Source of the DNA: Streptomyces humi
GTDB lineage: Bacteria; Actinomycetota; Actinomycetes; Streptomycetales; Streptomycetaceae
DNA length: 64,000 nucleotides
Assembly: GCF_001005085.2 (NCBI RefSeq)
Contig: NZ_LBMU02000046.1
Coordinates: 62,001 to 126,000 of the forward strand
Direction of reading: 5' to 3'
The position numbers and the translations under genes were made by a program. Position 1 is the first letter of the stretch. Every line of letters starts with the position of its first letter. Of this stretch, positions 57,072-64,000 are shown one piece after another. The notes below the pieces were generated by a model, which saw nothing but the letters and a program-made list of their open reading frames with translations, searched no databases and was not told where the DNA came from.

Positions 57072-57495
57072 TCCCTCTCCGTCCTCCTCAGCTGCGAACA
57101 AGGGGTGGGGTGGGGCGGTCGGCGCGTCCCGCACCGGCCCCGGGGCGAGACTCGCCGTTCGCCCGGGCGGCCGCATCAGTCGAATGACCCGCCACTTCGC
57201 GGCACCACCCGAGAAACGTCTCCCCGCCGGCCGTGACGGATCGCGGAACGGCAGCACGTGGCGCACAGCGACCCGAGCGCCGCCCCGCAGGGGACCCGGG
57301 CCGCGCGGCCGGCCCCGTTCTCCGGCGGGTCCACGGGGCCGTTGCCCGGTGGGGCGTCCGCCGCGGTGAGTCAACCGACTGATGGCCGTCAAGCGGCCCG
57401 AACCTACGTTGTCAGCACGGCCCTGCGGCGATGCGGACCGAGGCGGCGGAGCAGCTGCCCGACGGACGTCCTGAAGGTGAAAGGAGGACGCCTCG
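57072..57495. other. 424-bp divergent gap, no gene seen
   Basis: Lies between the flavoprotein (minus) and SARP-type (plus) genes. I see no coding sequence. Possible elements are only short: GTCAAG at about 57387, the same hexamer that opens the 33-bp motif elsewhere, and the strong ribosome-binding site AAAGGAGG just before the SARP ATG. Confidence 0.5.
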
Positions 57496-59532
57496 ATGCC
57501 CGTGACACCACGCCGACGCGTCGGCGAAGAACAGGAACCGGCGCAAGCGACGCGTTTCACGCTGCTGGGTCCGCTGCGGGCCTGGCGGGGCGAGGACGAA
57601 CTCCCGCTCGGCCCCCGCCAGCAGCGTCTGCTCCTTGCCGCGCTGCTGGCGGGCGCGGGACGGCCCGTCCCCCTGTCCGAACTGATCGGCCTGCTGTGGG
57701 ACGGCGAGCCGCCGGTCAGCGCCGTGAACGCGGTCCACCGCTATGTCGGCTCGCTGCGGCGGCTTCTCGAACCCGGCCTGCCGGCCAGATCGCCGGGCAG
57801 GTGGATCGTCCGGCAGGCGGGGAGTTATCTGCTCGGTGTCGACGCCGAAGGCCTGGACCTGCTCAGGTTCCGCGCCCTCGTCCGGCAGGCCCGCGCCTCG
57901 GCCGCCACGGGCCACCTCCCGGCGGCCGTCGACATGTATCTGGAGGCACTGGCACTGTGGCAGGGGCCCTGCGCGGAGGACCTGGGCGCCCTGGCCGCGG
58001 TGCACCCGGCCTTCACCCTGGTGGAACACGAATACGCTCCGGTCGTGTGCGAGGCGGCCACCACGGCCCTTCGGTGCGGCAGGTCCGGCTCCGTCCTGCT
58101 GTCCGTACGACAGGCCGCCGACCGCTGCCCGCTCGACGAGGCGCTCCAGGCGTCCGTGCTGCTCGTGCTGGCCGCCGACGGCAAGCAGGCCGAAGCGATC
58201 ACGCAGTACCACAGCATCAGGAACCGGCTGTCGGACGAGCTGGGGATCGATCCCGGACCGGCGCTGCGGGCCGCTCACCAGAGCGTTCTGCGCGGTGGCC
58301 CGGCGGAGCCCTGGGTACCGGCGTCCACCGGGTCCATGGTGCCGCCCCGTCCCCGGGCCCGAACGCCGTGGTCCGGGCCCGCCCAGCTACCGCGTGACCT
58401 GGCCTCCTTCACCGGGCGCGAGCAGGCCCTGGGCCAGGCACTGGACACCGCGCGCCAGGTCGGCGACGGCCTGCGGGTTGTGGCCTTCGACGGCATACCC
58501 GGAGTCGGCAAGACCGCGTCGGCGGTCCACTTCGCCCACCGGGTGGCGGCGGACTTTCCCGACGGCCGGCTCTACGCGGATCTCGGCGGATTCGCCTCGC
58601 ACCGGGTTCCCGCGCATCCCGCCGAGGTACTGCACGGGTTCCTGGAGGCGCTGGGGGTGGACCGGCGCCGTGTTCCCGCCTCGGTGGAGGCCAGGTCGGC
58701 TCTGCTCCGCAGTGTCCTGTCCGGGCGGCGCGTGCTCATGGTGCTCGACAACGCCCTCGACGCGGACCAGGTGCGGCCCTTGCTGCCCGGAACCCCCGAG
58801 TGCATGGTGGTGGTCACCAGCCGACGTCGGCTGACCCGTCTGGCGACGACGCACGGAGCACGGCTGATCTCGCTGGACGTGCTCTCGGCGGCCGAGGCGA
58901 CGGAATGCTTCCTGCGACGTCTCGGCCGCGCACGGGCCGACGCCGGGACGGCCGTCATCCAGGAGATCGTGGCGGGCTGCGGCCGGCTGCCGCTCGCCCT
59001 GGCCGTCGCGGCCGCCCGTGCGGCGAGCCGCCCCGAACAGCCGCTGACCCGGCTGGCCGCCGAACTCACCGCCGCACGGGGCAGCCTCGCCGGCTTCGAC
59101 GAGGCCGACGGCGCCAATTTCCTGCGCGGGGCCTTCTCCTGGTCCCATCGGACACTCGGCGCCGAGGCGAAACGGGTCTTCTCCCTGCTGCCGCGACACG
59201 TGCCGGCTGACGTCAGCACGGCCGCGCTGGCGCGCCTGGCCGGTGTCCCGCCGGGCGCGGCGGCCGTCGCTGCCGGGGAACTGGTCCGTGTCCGGCTGCT
59301 CGACGTCCGAGGCCCTGACCGGTACGGCGCGCACGACCTGGTACGTGCCTACGCCGCCGAACTCGGCCGCACCGGGGAACCCGGCCGAGTGACCGCCCCG
59401 CAGGTCCGGAACGGGCACGCACGCCCGTCGTCGAGGGGCCCGGCCGCCGTCCGCGCGGCCCGACGCACGTCCGGGCGAGCTGCACCCCTGGACGCGTCGC
59501 GCGCGATGGCGACCCGTCCGGGCCCAGGCTGA
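57496..59532 (+). CDS. SARP-type regulator with NB-ARC domain (AfsR/DnrI-like)
   Basis: The 678-residue protein has a winged OmpR-type DNA-binding domain (~20-115: FTLLGPLRAWRGEDELPLGPRQQRLLLAALLAGAGRPVPLSELIGLLWDGEPPVSAVNAVHRYVGSLRRLLEP), a BTAD domain (~120-275) and an NB-ARC ATPase (~295-560: P-loop FDGIPGVGKTASAVHFAH, VLMVLDNALDADQV, VVVTSRRRLTRL, GCGRLPLAL). It stops after the HDLVRAYAAEL winged-helix, without the TPR region that takes AfsR to ~990 residues. SARPs bind heptameric direct repeats 11 bp apart, such as those at 12338-12397. The last 60 residues are low-complexity. Confidence 0.9.
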   Translation: MPVTPRRRVGEEQEPAQATRFTLLGPLRAWRGEDELPLGPRQQRLLLAALLAGAGRPVPLSELIGLLWDGEPPVSAVNAVHRYVGSLRRLLEPGLPARSPGRWIVRQAGSYLLGVDAEGLDLLRFRALVRQARASAATGHLPAAVDMYLEALALWQGPCAEDLGALAAVHPAFTLVEHEYAPVVCEAATTALRCGRSGSVLLSVRQAADRCPLDEALQASVLLVLAADGKQAEAITQYHSIRNRLSDELGIDPGPALRAAHQSVLRGGPAEPWVPASTGSMVPPRPRARTPWSGPAQLPRDLASFTGREQALGQALDTARQVGDGLRVVAFDGIPGVGKTASAVHFAHRVAADFPDGRLYADLGGFASHRVPAHPAEVLHGFLEALGVDRRRVPASVEARSALLRSVLSGRRVLMVLDNALDADQVRPLLPGTPECMVVVTSRRRLTRLATTHGARLISLDVLSAAEATECFLRRLGRARADAGTAVIQEIVAGCGRLPLALAVAAARAASRPEQPLTRLAAELTAARGSLAGFDEADGANFLRGAFSWSHRTLGAEAKRVFSLLPRHVPADVSTAALARLAGVPPGAAAVAAGELVRVRLLDVRGPDRYGAHDLVRAYAAELGRTGEPGRVTAPQVRNGHARPSSRGPAAVRAARRTSGRAAPLDASRAMATRPGPG

Positions 59533-59750
59533 GCGACCCGTCACACCCGCCGGGAAAGCACCTCCGGCCCGAGCCGACCGCCCCGTGCCGGACCACCGCC
59601 ACCGAGCCGGACACCGACCCGAGACCGCTGCGCGCCTTCCTCGCGTGCGGCGCGTGCCGCTGGAACGGCCGTCCGGCAGGGTGAGCGTGGTCCGGGGCGT
59701 GACGGCGCCTCTCCGGCCCGCCGGCCCCGTCTCCTGACGGCCTTTTCGCG

Positions 59751-59783
59751 GCGGTCAAGACACGCACCACAAAGTTTCCACTG
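59751..59783 (+). promoter_or_regulatory. 33-bp motif shared by two hydrolase units (copy B)
   Basis: GCGGTCAAGA-N6-CCACAAA-N2-TTCCACTG, identical in the three blocks and spacing to the copy at 47442-47474. It lies 154 bp upstream of the hydrolase 3 ATG in the 404-bp gap 59533-59936, where no gene was seen. Confidence 0.6.
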
Positions 59784-59936
59784 CACACTCCGCATGCTGT
59801 TCGGGAAGCAGCGTGGGGCCCGGACCGACCGGACCACCGCCGGTGCCGACCGTCCGCAACGGACGCCGGGCCCGCGGAAAGCCGCCCCCGGCCTCACCAC
59901 CCCCGGGATTCCGGTCCCGTTCCGGCAGGGAGAGAC

Positions 59937-60779
59937 ATGTCCGCTGTTACCCACCACACCGCCCCCACACAGTTCGTCGAGACCGACGGTGTCCGCTACG
60001 CCTACCGCAGGCTCGGCTCCGGCGGCGAGGTCCCCCTCGTGATGCTCCAGCACTTCACCGGCAACCTCGACAACTGGGACCCGGCCCTCGTCGACGCACT
60101 CGCCGCCGAACGCGAGGTCATCCTGGTCGACTACCCCGGGGTCGCCTCGTCCACCGGCCGCTTCGCCACCACCATCGCGCAGCTCGCCCAGCAGGTGATC
60201 ACGTTCACCGACGCCCTCGGCCTGGACCGGATCGACCTGCTCGGCTTCTCCATCGGCGGCTTCGCCGCTCAGGACATCGCGCTCGTGAGGCCCCGTCTGG
60301 TCCGCCGCCTCGTGCTCGCCGGCACCGGCCCCAAGGGCGCCCCCGGCATGCACGGCTGGCGCAAGGACATCGAGACACACGCCCGCGCCGAGGTGCCCAC
60401 CGGCGAGGACCTGCTCTACATCTTCTTCGCCCACACCGAGACCAGCCAGGCCAAGGGCATGGAATTCCTCGGCCGGTTCATGGCCCGCACCGAGGGCCGC
60501 GACGTGCCAAGCAGCCTGCCCTCCCGTGACGCCCAGTACGACGCCGTACTGGAGTGGGGGATCCCCGACCACGCCGCCCTTCAGCGCCTCACCGGCATCC
60601 AGTGCCCCACACTCGTCATCCAGGGCGACGACGACCTGATGATCCCCACCAGGAACAGCCACCTGATGGCCGGCCTGATCCCGGACGCACAGCTCCGGAT
60701 CTACCCGGACGCCGCCCACGCCTCGCTGTTCCAGTACCCCGCCGAAGCCGCCGAGGACGTCAACGCCTTCCTCGGCTGA
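59937..60779 (+). CDS. alpha/beta-hydrolase (paralogue 3 of 3)
   Basis: The 280-residue protein reads LVMLQHFTGNLDNWDPALVDALAAEREVILVDYPGVASSTG, nucleophile Ser in LLGFSIGGFAAQDIAL, LVIQGDDDLMIPTRN with the acid, and His in YPDAAHASLFQYP. In the last motif the usual Gly after His is Ala, and in the fifth strand DN(A/R)GVG/N is DYPGVA, so specificity may differ from paralogues 1 and 2. ATG 59937 has GGGAGAG upstream. The gene at 60807 follows after 27 bp and is in the same operon. Confidence 0.9.
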   Translation: MSAVTHHTAPTQFVETDGVRYAYRRLGSGGEVPLVMLQHFTGNLDNWDPALVDALAAEREVILVDYPGVASSTGRFATTIAQLAQQVITFTDALGLDRIDLLGFSIGGFAAQDIALVRPRLVRRLVLAGTGPKGAPGMHGWRKDIETHARAEVPTGEDLLYIFFAHTETSQAKGMEFLGRFMARTEGRDVPSSLPSRDAQYDAVLEWGIPDHAALQRLTGIQCPTLVIQGDDDLMIPTRNSHLMAGLIPDAQLRIYPDAAHASLFQYPAEAAEDVNAFLG

Positions 60780-60806
60780 CCCTGCCACGTCATACAAGGA
60801 GCACCC

Positions 60807-61526
60807 ATGTCCGATCTGCTCGCCATCATCTTCGACGCCCACGGCGGACGCGCCCGCTGGGAGGAGGCCCACCAGATCACCGCCCGGCAGTTCTTCGGCG
60901 GCGCCCTGTGGGGCATGAAGGGCCACCCCGGCGCCCTGAACGACGTCGACGTCACCGTCGACCTGCGCCGTGAGTACGTCACCCAGAAGCCGTTCTTCAA
61001 CCCCGACCACCACACCGTGTTCTCCGCCGACCGTGTGGCGGTGGAGGACTCCGACGGCAACGTGATCGAGGAACTGGCCGAGCCGCGCGCCTCGTTCGCC
61101 GGCCACGACCTGATGACGCCGTGGACGCGGCTCCAGCTCGCGTACTTCTCCGGCAGCGCCATGTGGACCTACCTCGCCGAGCCGCTGTCGCTGACCTTTC
61201 CCGGCGTGCGGACGGAGGAGATCGATCCGTGGACCGAGGACGGGGAGAAGTTCCGGCGCCTGCACATCACCTTCCCCGACAGCATCGCCACCCTCAGCAC
61301 CGAACAGACCGTCTACGTCGACTCGCAGGGCCTGATCCGCCGCCGCGACTACAGCGTGGAGATCGCCGGCAACACCCCTGCCGCGCACTACCTCTCCGGC
61401 CACCAGGAAGTCTCCGGCCTCGTCATCCCCACCACACGGATGATCTACAGCCGTGACGAGAACGGCCACAAGGTCCCCGAACCGCTCGTCGTCTCGGTCC
61501 ATCTCGAAGACGTCGCGGTCTCCTGA
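60807..61526 (+). CDS. unknown cytosolic protein linked to hydrolase 3
   Basis: The 239-residue protein is not recognised. It is soluble, with no signal peptide, mainly beta-rich with many Asp, Glu and Arg; segments include WEEAHQITARQFFGGALWGMKG, DPWTEDGEKFRRLHITFPD and QTVYVDSQGLIRRRDYSVEIAG. The up-and-down beta pattern could be a lipocalin- or LolA-like barrel, but this is speculation. AAGGAGCACCC precedes its ATG, and a strong terminator follows, so with hydrolase 3 it forms a two-gene unit preceded by the 33-bp motif. Confidence 0.7.
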   Translation: MSDLLAIIFDAHGGRARWEEAHQITARQFFGGALWGMKGHPGALNDVDVTVDLRREYVTQKPFFNPDHHTVFSADRVAVEDSDGNVIEELAEPRASFAGHDLMTPWTRLQLAYFSGSAMWTYLAEPLSLTFPGVRTEEIDPWTEDGEKFRRLHITFPDSIATLSTEQTVYVDSQGLIRRRDYSVEIAGNTPAAHYLSGHQEVSGLVIPTTRMIYSRDENGHKVPEPLVVSVHLEDVAVS

Positions 61527-61537
61527 CCCAGCCGGTG

Positions 61538-61587
61538 GTTCCGCCGTGGTGGGGCCGGCCTCGGCCGGCGCCACCACGGCGGAACCG
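61538..61587 (+). terminator. strong terminator (16-bp stem plus inner stem)
   Basis: A 16-bp perfect outer stem (61538-61553 with 61572-61587) continues after one mismatch into GCCGGC-CTCG-GCCGGC, giving a 50-nt nearly continuous hairpin 11 nt after the stop of the preceding gene. Confidence 0.9.
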
Positions 61588-61705
61588 TCGACCACTGCCT
61601 GCCCTGGTGCCTGCCTGTCGCAGGGCCGCAATCGTCCGACCGCCCGGCTCCGCGAGCTGACGCGCCGCCCTCACCCAGTCCGACTGCCCTGGAGAACCCC
61701 GCGAC

Positions 61706-62728
61706 ATGACCAGCACCATGCGCGCCGTCGCCTGTCGTGCCTCCCTTCCCGTGACCGACGACGCGTGCCTCCTCGACGTCAGACTGCCCGTGCCCGCGCC
61801 GAGCCCCCGGGACCTGCTCGTCCAGGTGGAGGCGGTCGCCGTCAACCCGGTCGACCACAAGATCCGGCAGCACCAGGATTCGCACGGCCGTGAGCGGGTG
61901 CTGGGCTGGGACGCCGCCGGTACGGTCGTCGCGACCGGCTCCCAGGTGGAGAACTTCGCGCCCGGTGACGAGGTCTTCTACGCCGGCGCCCTCGACCGGC
62001 CGGGCGCCAACTCCGAGTTCCACACGGTCGACGAGCGCCTCGTCGCCCTGAAGCCGACCACGCTGACGTTCACCGAGGCAGCGGCCCTGCCTCTGACCTC
62101 GCTCACCGCGTGGGAAGGCCTGTTCGAGCGGATCGGACTGCGCCACGACCTGATCGACGAGACGGGCTCCCTGCTCGTGACGGCGGCAGCCGGCGGTGTC
62201 GGATCCGTGGTCAGTCAACTGGCCCACGCGCTCACCGACCTGACGGTGATCGGGACGGCCTCCCGCCCGGAGACTGCCGACTTCGCCCGCCGCATGGGTG
62301 TCCACCACATCGTGGACCACCACCAGGCATTGCTGCCCCAGCTCGCCAAGGTGGCCCCGAACGGCATCGACCAGGTGTTCAGCACCGCGGGGACCGACCG
62401 TAACCTGGCCGCCTACGCCGAGGCCCTCAACCCGTTCGGGCAGATCGTCGCGATCGACGACTTCGACGAACTTCCCGTCGGCCTGCTGAAGCCGAAGAGC
62501 ATCAGCTTTCACTGGGAGTTCATGTTCACCCGCTCCCTGTTCCGGACCGCGGACATGGACCGGCAGCGCAGGATCCTCACCCAGGTGGCCCGCCTCGTGG
62601 ACGCGGGCGTCGTGGTCAGCACCGCGACCAGGGACCTGGGACCCGTCAACGCGGCGAACCTGCGGAAGGCGCACGGCATCATGGAAGCAGGCACCGCCAT
62701 CGGCAAGATCACCCTCACCGGCTTCTGA
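61706..62728 (+). CDS. zinc-free medium-chain dehydrogenase (quinone oxidoreductase-like)
   Basis: The 340-residue protein has the MDR fold without zinc ligands: VQVEAVAVNPVDHKIRQ, VLGWDAAGTVVATGSQVENFAPGDEVFYAG, AAALPLTSLTAWEGLFERIGL, and the NADPH fold LLVTAAAGGVGSVVSQLAHA. It matches the zinc-binding alcohol dehydrogenase-like/QOR group that reduces quinones or enones with NADPH. GGAGAACC precedes ATG 61706. It is downstream of a strong terminator, so it has its own promoter. The enoyl-CoA hydratase-like gene follows after 133 bp. Confidence 0.92.
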   Translation: MTSTMRAVACRASLPVTDDACLLDVRLPVPAPSPRDLLVQVEAVAVNPVDHKIRQHQDSHGRERVLGWDAAGTVVATGSQVENFAPGDEVFYAGALDRPGANSEFHTVDERLVALKPTTLTFTEAAALPLTSLTAWEGLFERIGLRHDLIDETGSLLVTAAAGGVGSVVSQLAHALTDLTVIGTASRPETADFARRMGVHHIVDHHQALLPQLAKVAPNGIDQVFSTAGTDRNLAAYAEALNPFGQIVAIDDFDELPVGLLKPKSISFHWEFMFTRSLFRTADMDRQRRILTQVARLVDAGVVVSTATRDLGPVNAANLRKAHGIMEAGTAIGKITLTGF

Positions 62729-62861
62729 CCGCTTCCCGGACATGGTCACATGACTGATGGCTGCCCCAGGACGCTCGGACAGGGTTGTTCCGGAAAGCGA
62801 CCGCAGGACCGGGCCGGCCGCCCAGTACCCGGCCGGCCCGCACACACATACGGAGCGAACC

Positions 62862-63602
62862 ATGGCTGCATGGACCTCGGATCGGTTCGGCCCGGTGGCC
62901 GTCCTGACCTTCACCAGGAGACCCGGCAACTTCATGGACTTCGGCTCCATGATTCAACTCGGAGCGCTGCTCGAAGACTTGGGCCGGCAGACCGGCCAGG
63001 TGAAGGTCGTCATGCTGACCGGCGGACTCGATGACAGGTTCATCGACCACGCGGAGCTGTCCGATCTGGCCCGGGCGGGCGCGGGACGGGCGACCGCGGA
63101 GGAACTCGGCTCGTGGTCGCGGGCGCTGCGCCTGCTGGAGGAGATCCCCCAGCCCACCGTCGCGGCCGTCGACGGACTCGCCTCGGGCGGAGGCAACGAG
63201 ATCGCTCTGGCGTGCACTCTGCGGGCCGCTTCCCCGCGCTCCCGCTTCCAGCAGCCCGAGGCCGCCGCCGGCATCATTCCGGGCGGCGGCGGAAGTGTTC
63301 GGCTGCCCCGGCTGATAGGTCCCGGCCGCGCGGCCGAGGCGATCCTCACGGGACGGCTCGTCCACGCCGAGGAGGCGCTGCGGGTCGGTTGGGTCAACAC
63401 CGTCCTCACGGACACCGACTTCGTCGCGGACGCGTTGCGCTGGGTCGGGGCCGTCGCCAGGAATCCGGGGCCCGCGCTGTACGCGGCGAAGCACTCCGTC
63501 GTGGCCGGCTCGCGGCTTCCGTTCGGCGACGCGATCACGACGGAACGACGTCTCTTCGGGCAGCTCACCGCGGACAACGAGGCGCTGACGTCCGGTTCCT
63601 GA
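62862..63602 (+). CDS. enoyl-CoA hydratase/isomerase family protein
   Basis: The 246-residue protein has the crotonase fold: VAVLTFTRRP at the start, oxyanion-hole VVMLTGGLDDRFIDHAELSDL and VAAVDGLASGGGNEIALACTLRAA. Both acidic residues of hydratases are present, the Glu in GGNEIALA and the Glu in FQQPEAAAGIIPGGGGSVRLPRLIG. A CoA thioester is the expected substrate, though the reaction (hydratase, isomerase or hydrolase) is open. CGGAG precedes ATG 62862. It is convergent with the dehydrogenase fragment at the window end (80-bp gap). Confidence 0.92.
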   Translation: MAAWTSDRFGPVAVLTFTRRPGNFMDFGSMIQLGALLEDLGRQTGQVKVVMLTGGLDDRFIDHAELSDLARAGAGRATAEELGSWSRALRLLEEIPQPTVAAVDGLASGGGNEIALACTLRAASPRSRFQQPEAAAGIIPGGGGSVRLPRLIGPGRAAEAILTGRLVHAEEALRVGWVNTVLTDTDFVADALRWVGAVARNPGPALYAAKHSVVAGSRLPFGDAITTERRLFGQLTADNEALTSGS

Positions 63603-63682
63603 CGTGTCCTCAGGGCGCGGGGACGATCTGCCTTCGGCCCAGGACGGGCCGCCCCCGCTGGAGGTGCGGCCGAGCGGCGTCG

Positions 63683-64000
63683 TCAGTTCACCAGGAGGAC
63701 CGTCTTGCCCGCGCCGGGCTTGTTCGCCTGGGCCTTGGCCACGTCCTCCAGGGCGAACGTGGCACCGATGTGCGGGGTGATACGGCCGTCGGCCGCGAGC
63801 GCGGCCAGTTCCCGCATGCCGAGCCGGTCGGCCTCCACGAACAGTCCCGCCGGCCGCACCCCGCGCTCGGCGGCTGCGCTCGCCGCTGCGGCGAGGGAGG
63901 GAGGCAGTGTCGAGACCAGGATCCCGCCGGGCTTGAGGACCTGCACCGCCTGGACCGGGTACTCCCCGCCGACACTCTCCAGAACCACGTCCAGATCGCT
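63683..64000 (-). CDS. NADP-dependent medium-chain oxidoreductase, C-terminal part (runs off the window)
   Basis: Only the last ~106 codons are in the window: DLDVVLESVGGEYPVQAVQVLKPGGILVSTLPP, then AGLFVEADRLGMRELAALAADGRITPHIGATFALEDVAKAQANKPGAGKTVLLVN. This is the C-terminal half of an MDR quinone-oxidoreductase type protein: the DVVLESVGG and RITPHIGATFALEDVAKAQ segments are characteristic. The start lies beyond position 64000 on the minus strand. No statement on metal ligands is possible. Confidence 0.88.
   Translation of the reverse strand, partial: SDLDVVLESVGGEYPVQAVQVLKPGGILVSTLPPSLAAAASAAAERGVRPAGLFVEADRLGMRELAALAADGRITPHIGATFALEDVAKAQANKPGAGKTVLLVN

Noticed and set aside
44957..64000. 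A secondary-metabolite biosynthetic gene cluster
   Set aside because: LAL and SARP regulators suggested this, but no PKS, NRPS, terpene synthase, RiPP precursor or other core enzyme is present in the window.
1..64000. Insertion sequences, integrases or prophage genes
   Set aside because: The repeats, truncated genes and chromosome-arm character suggested mobility, but no transposase, integrase, phage structural protein or terminal inverted repeats were recognised.

Overview
The window is very GC-rich, compactly coded actinobacterial DNA, almost certainly Streptomyces. Supporting signs are GTG and TTG starts, probable leaderless starts with a -10 box 6-8 nt upstream of ATG, two TTA (bldA-type) codons placed in signal peptides, LAL- and SARP-type regulators, an ABC sugar importer without its own ATPase, and many TetR/IclR regulators. 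I saw no rRNA, tRNA, CRISPR array, transposase, integrase or prophage gene. The mix of accessory genes, gene remnants and short tandem repeats fits a chromosome-arm region.

Layout. (1) 0.1-11.3 kb, envelope and secreted functions: a hydrolase, a polyprenol-phosphate mannose synthase, a secreted CAP protein with a Ser/Thr/Pro-rich linker, two large GT-C-like membrane proteins that share a CTACAT(G/C)ATGTAG operator, a TetR regulator, and two secreted proteins that each carry a TTA codon. (2) 11.3-25.1 kb, small-molecule metabolism: two methyltransferases, an SDR, a decayed D-threonine aldolase-like gene, a 2OG-Fe(II) oxygenase, a translationally coupled four-gene operon (amino-acid ABC importer plus homocysteine S-methyltransferase), two IclR regulators, a carbohydrate ABC importer and a tandem DUF427 protein. 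(3) 25.2-40.0 kb, a stress/dormancy island: a PAS-SpoIIE phosphatase, 6-phosphofructokinase, three tandem universal stress proteins, a DevR/OsdR-like response regulator, three CBS-BON proteins, a stand-alone cNMP-binding protein, a zinc dehydrogenase, an HTH-flavin-binding protein, an Rv1733c-like membrane protein, a truncated GH65 enzyme, a STAS protein and a DUF2231 protein. The promoter regions between 31.5 and 37.1 kb carry GGGCC-N4-GGCCC palindromes resembling DosR/OsdR boxes. (4) 40-44.7 kb, miscellaneous genes: a phosphotransferase, an MBL-fold hydrolase, an internally deleted alpha/beta-hydrolase, and a divergent epimerase/TetR pair with two matching operators. (5) 45-64 kb, a regulator-rich catabolic or signalling region: three paralogous alpha/beta-hydrolases, two paralogous TetR regulators, two divergent LAL regulators, a SARP-NB-ARC regulator, an RclA/MerA-like flavoprotein, medium-chain dehydrogenases and an enoyl-CoA hydratase-like protein. 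Two of the hydrolase transcription units share a 33-bp upstream motif more than 12 kb apart.

The strongest candidates for something undescribed are the shared 33-bp motif linking the hydrolase units (47442-47474 and 59751-59783), the operator-linked pair of GT-C proteins at 3.3-7.2 kb, and the box-linked dormancy island at 27-40 kb. All functional calls come from reading protein motifs by eye; no database search was run.
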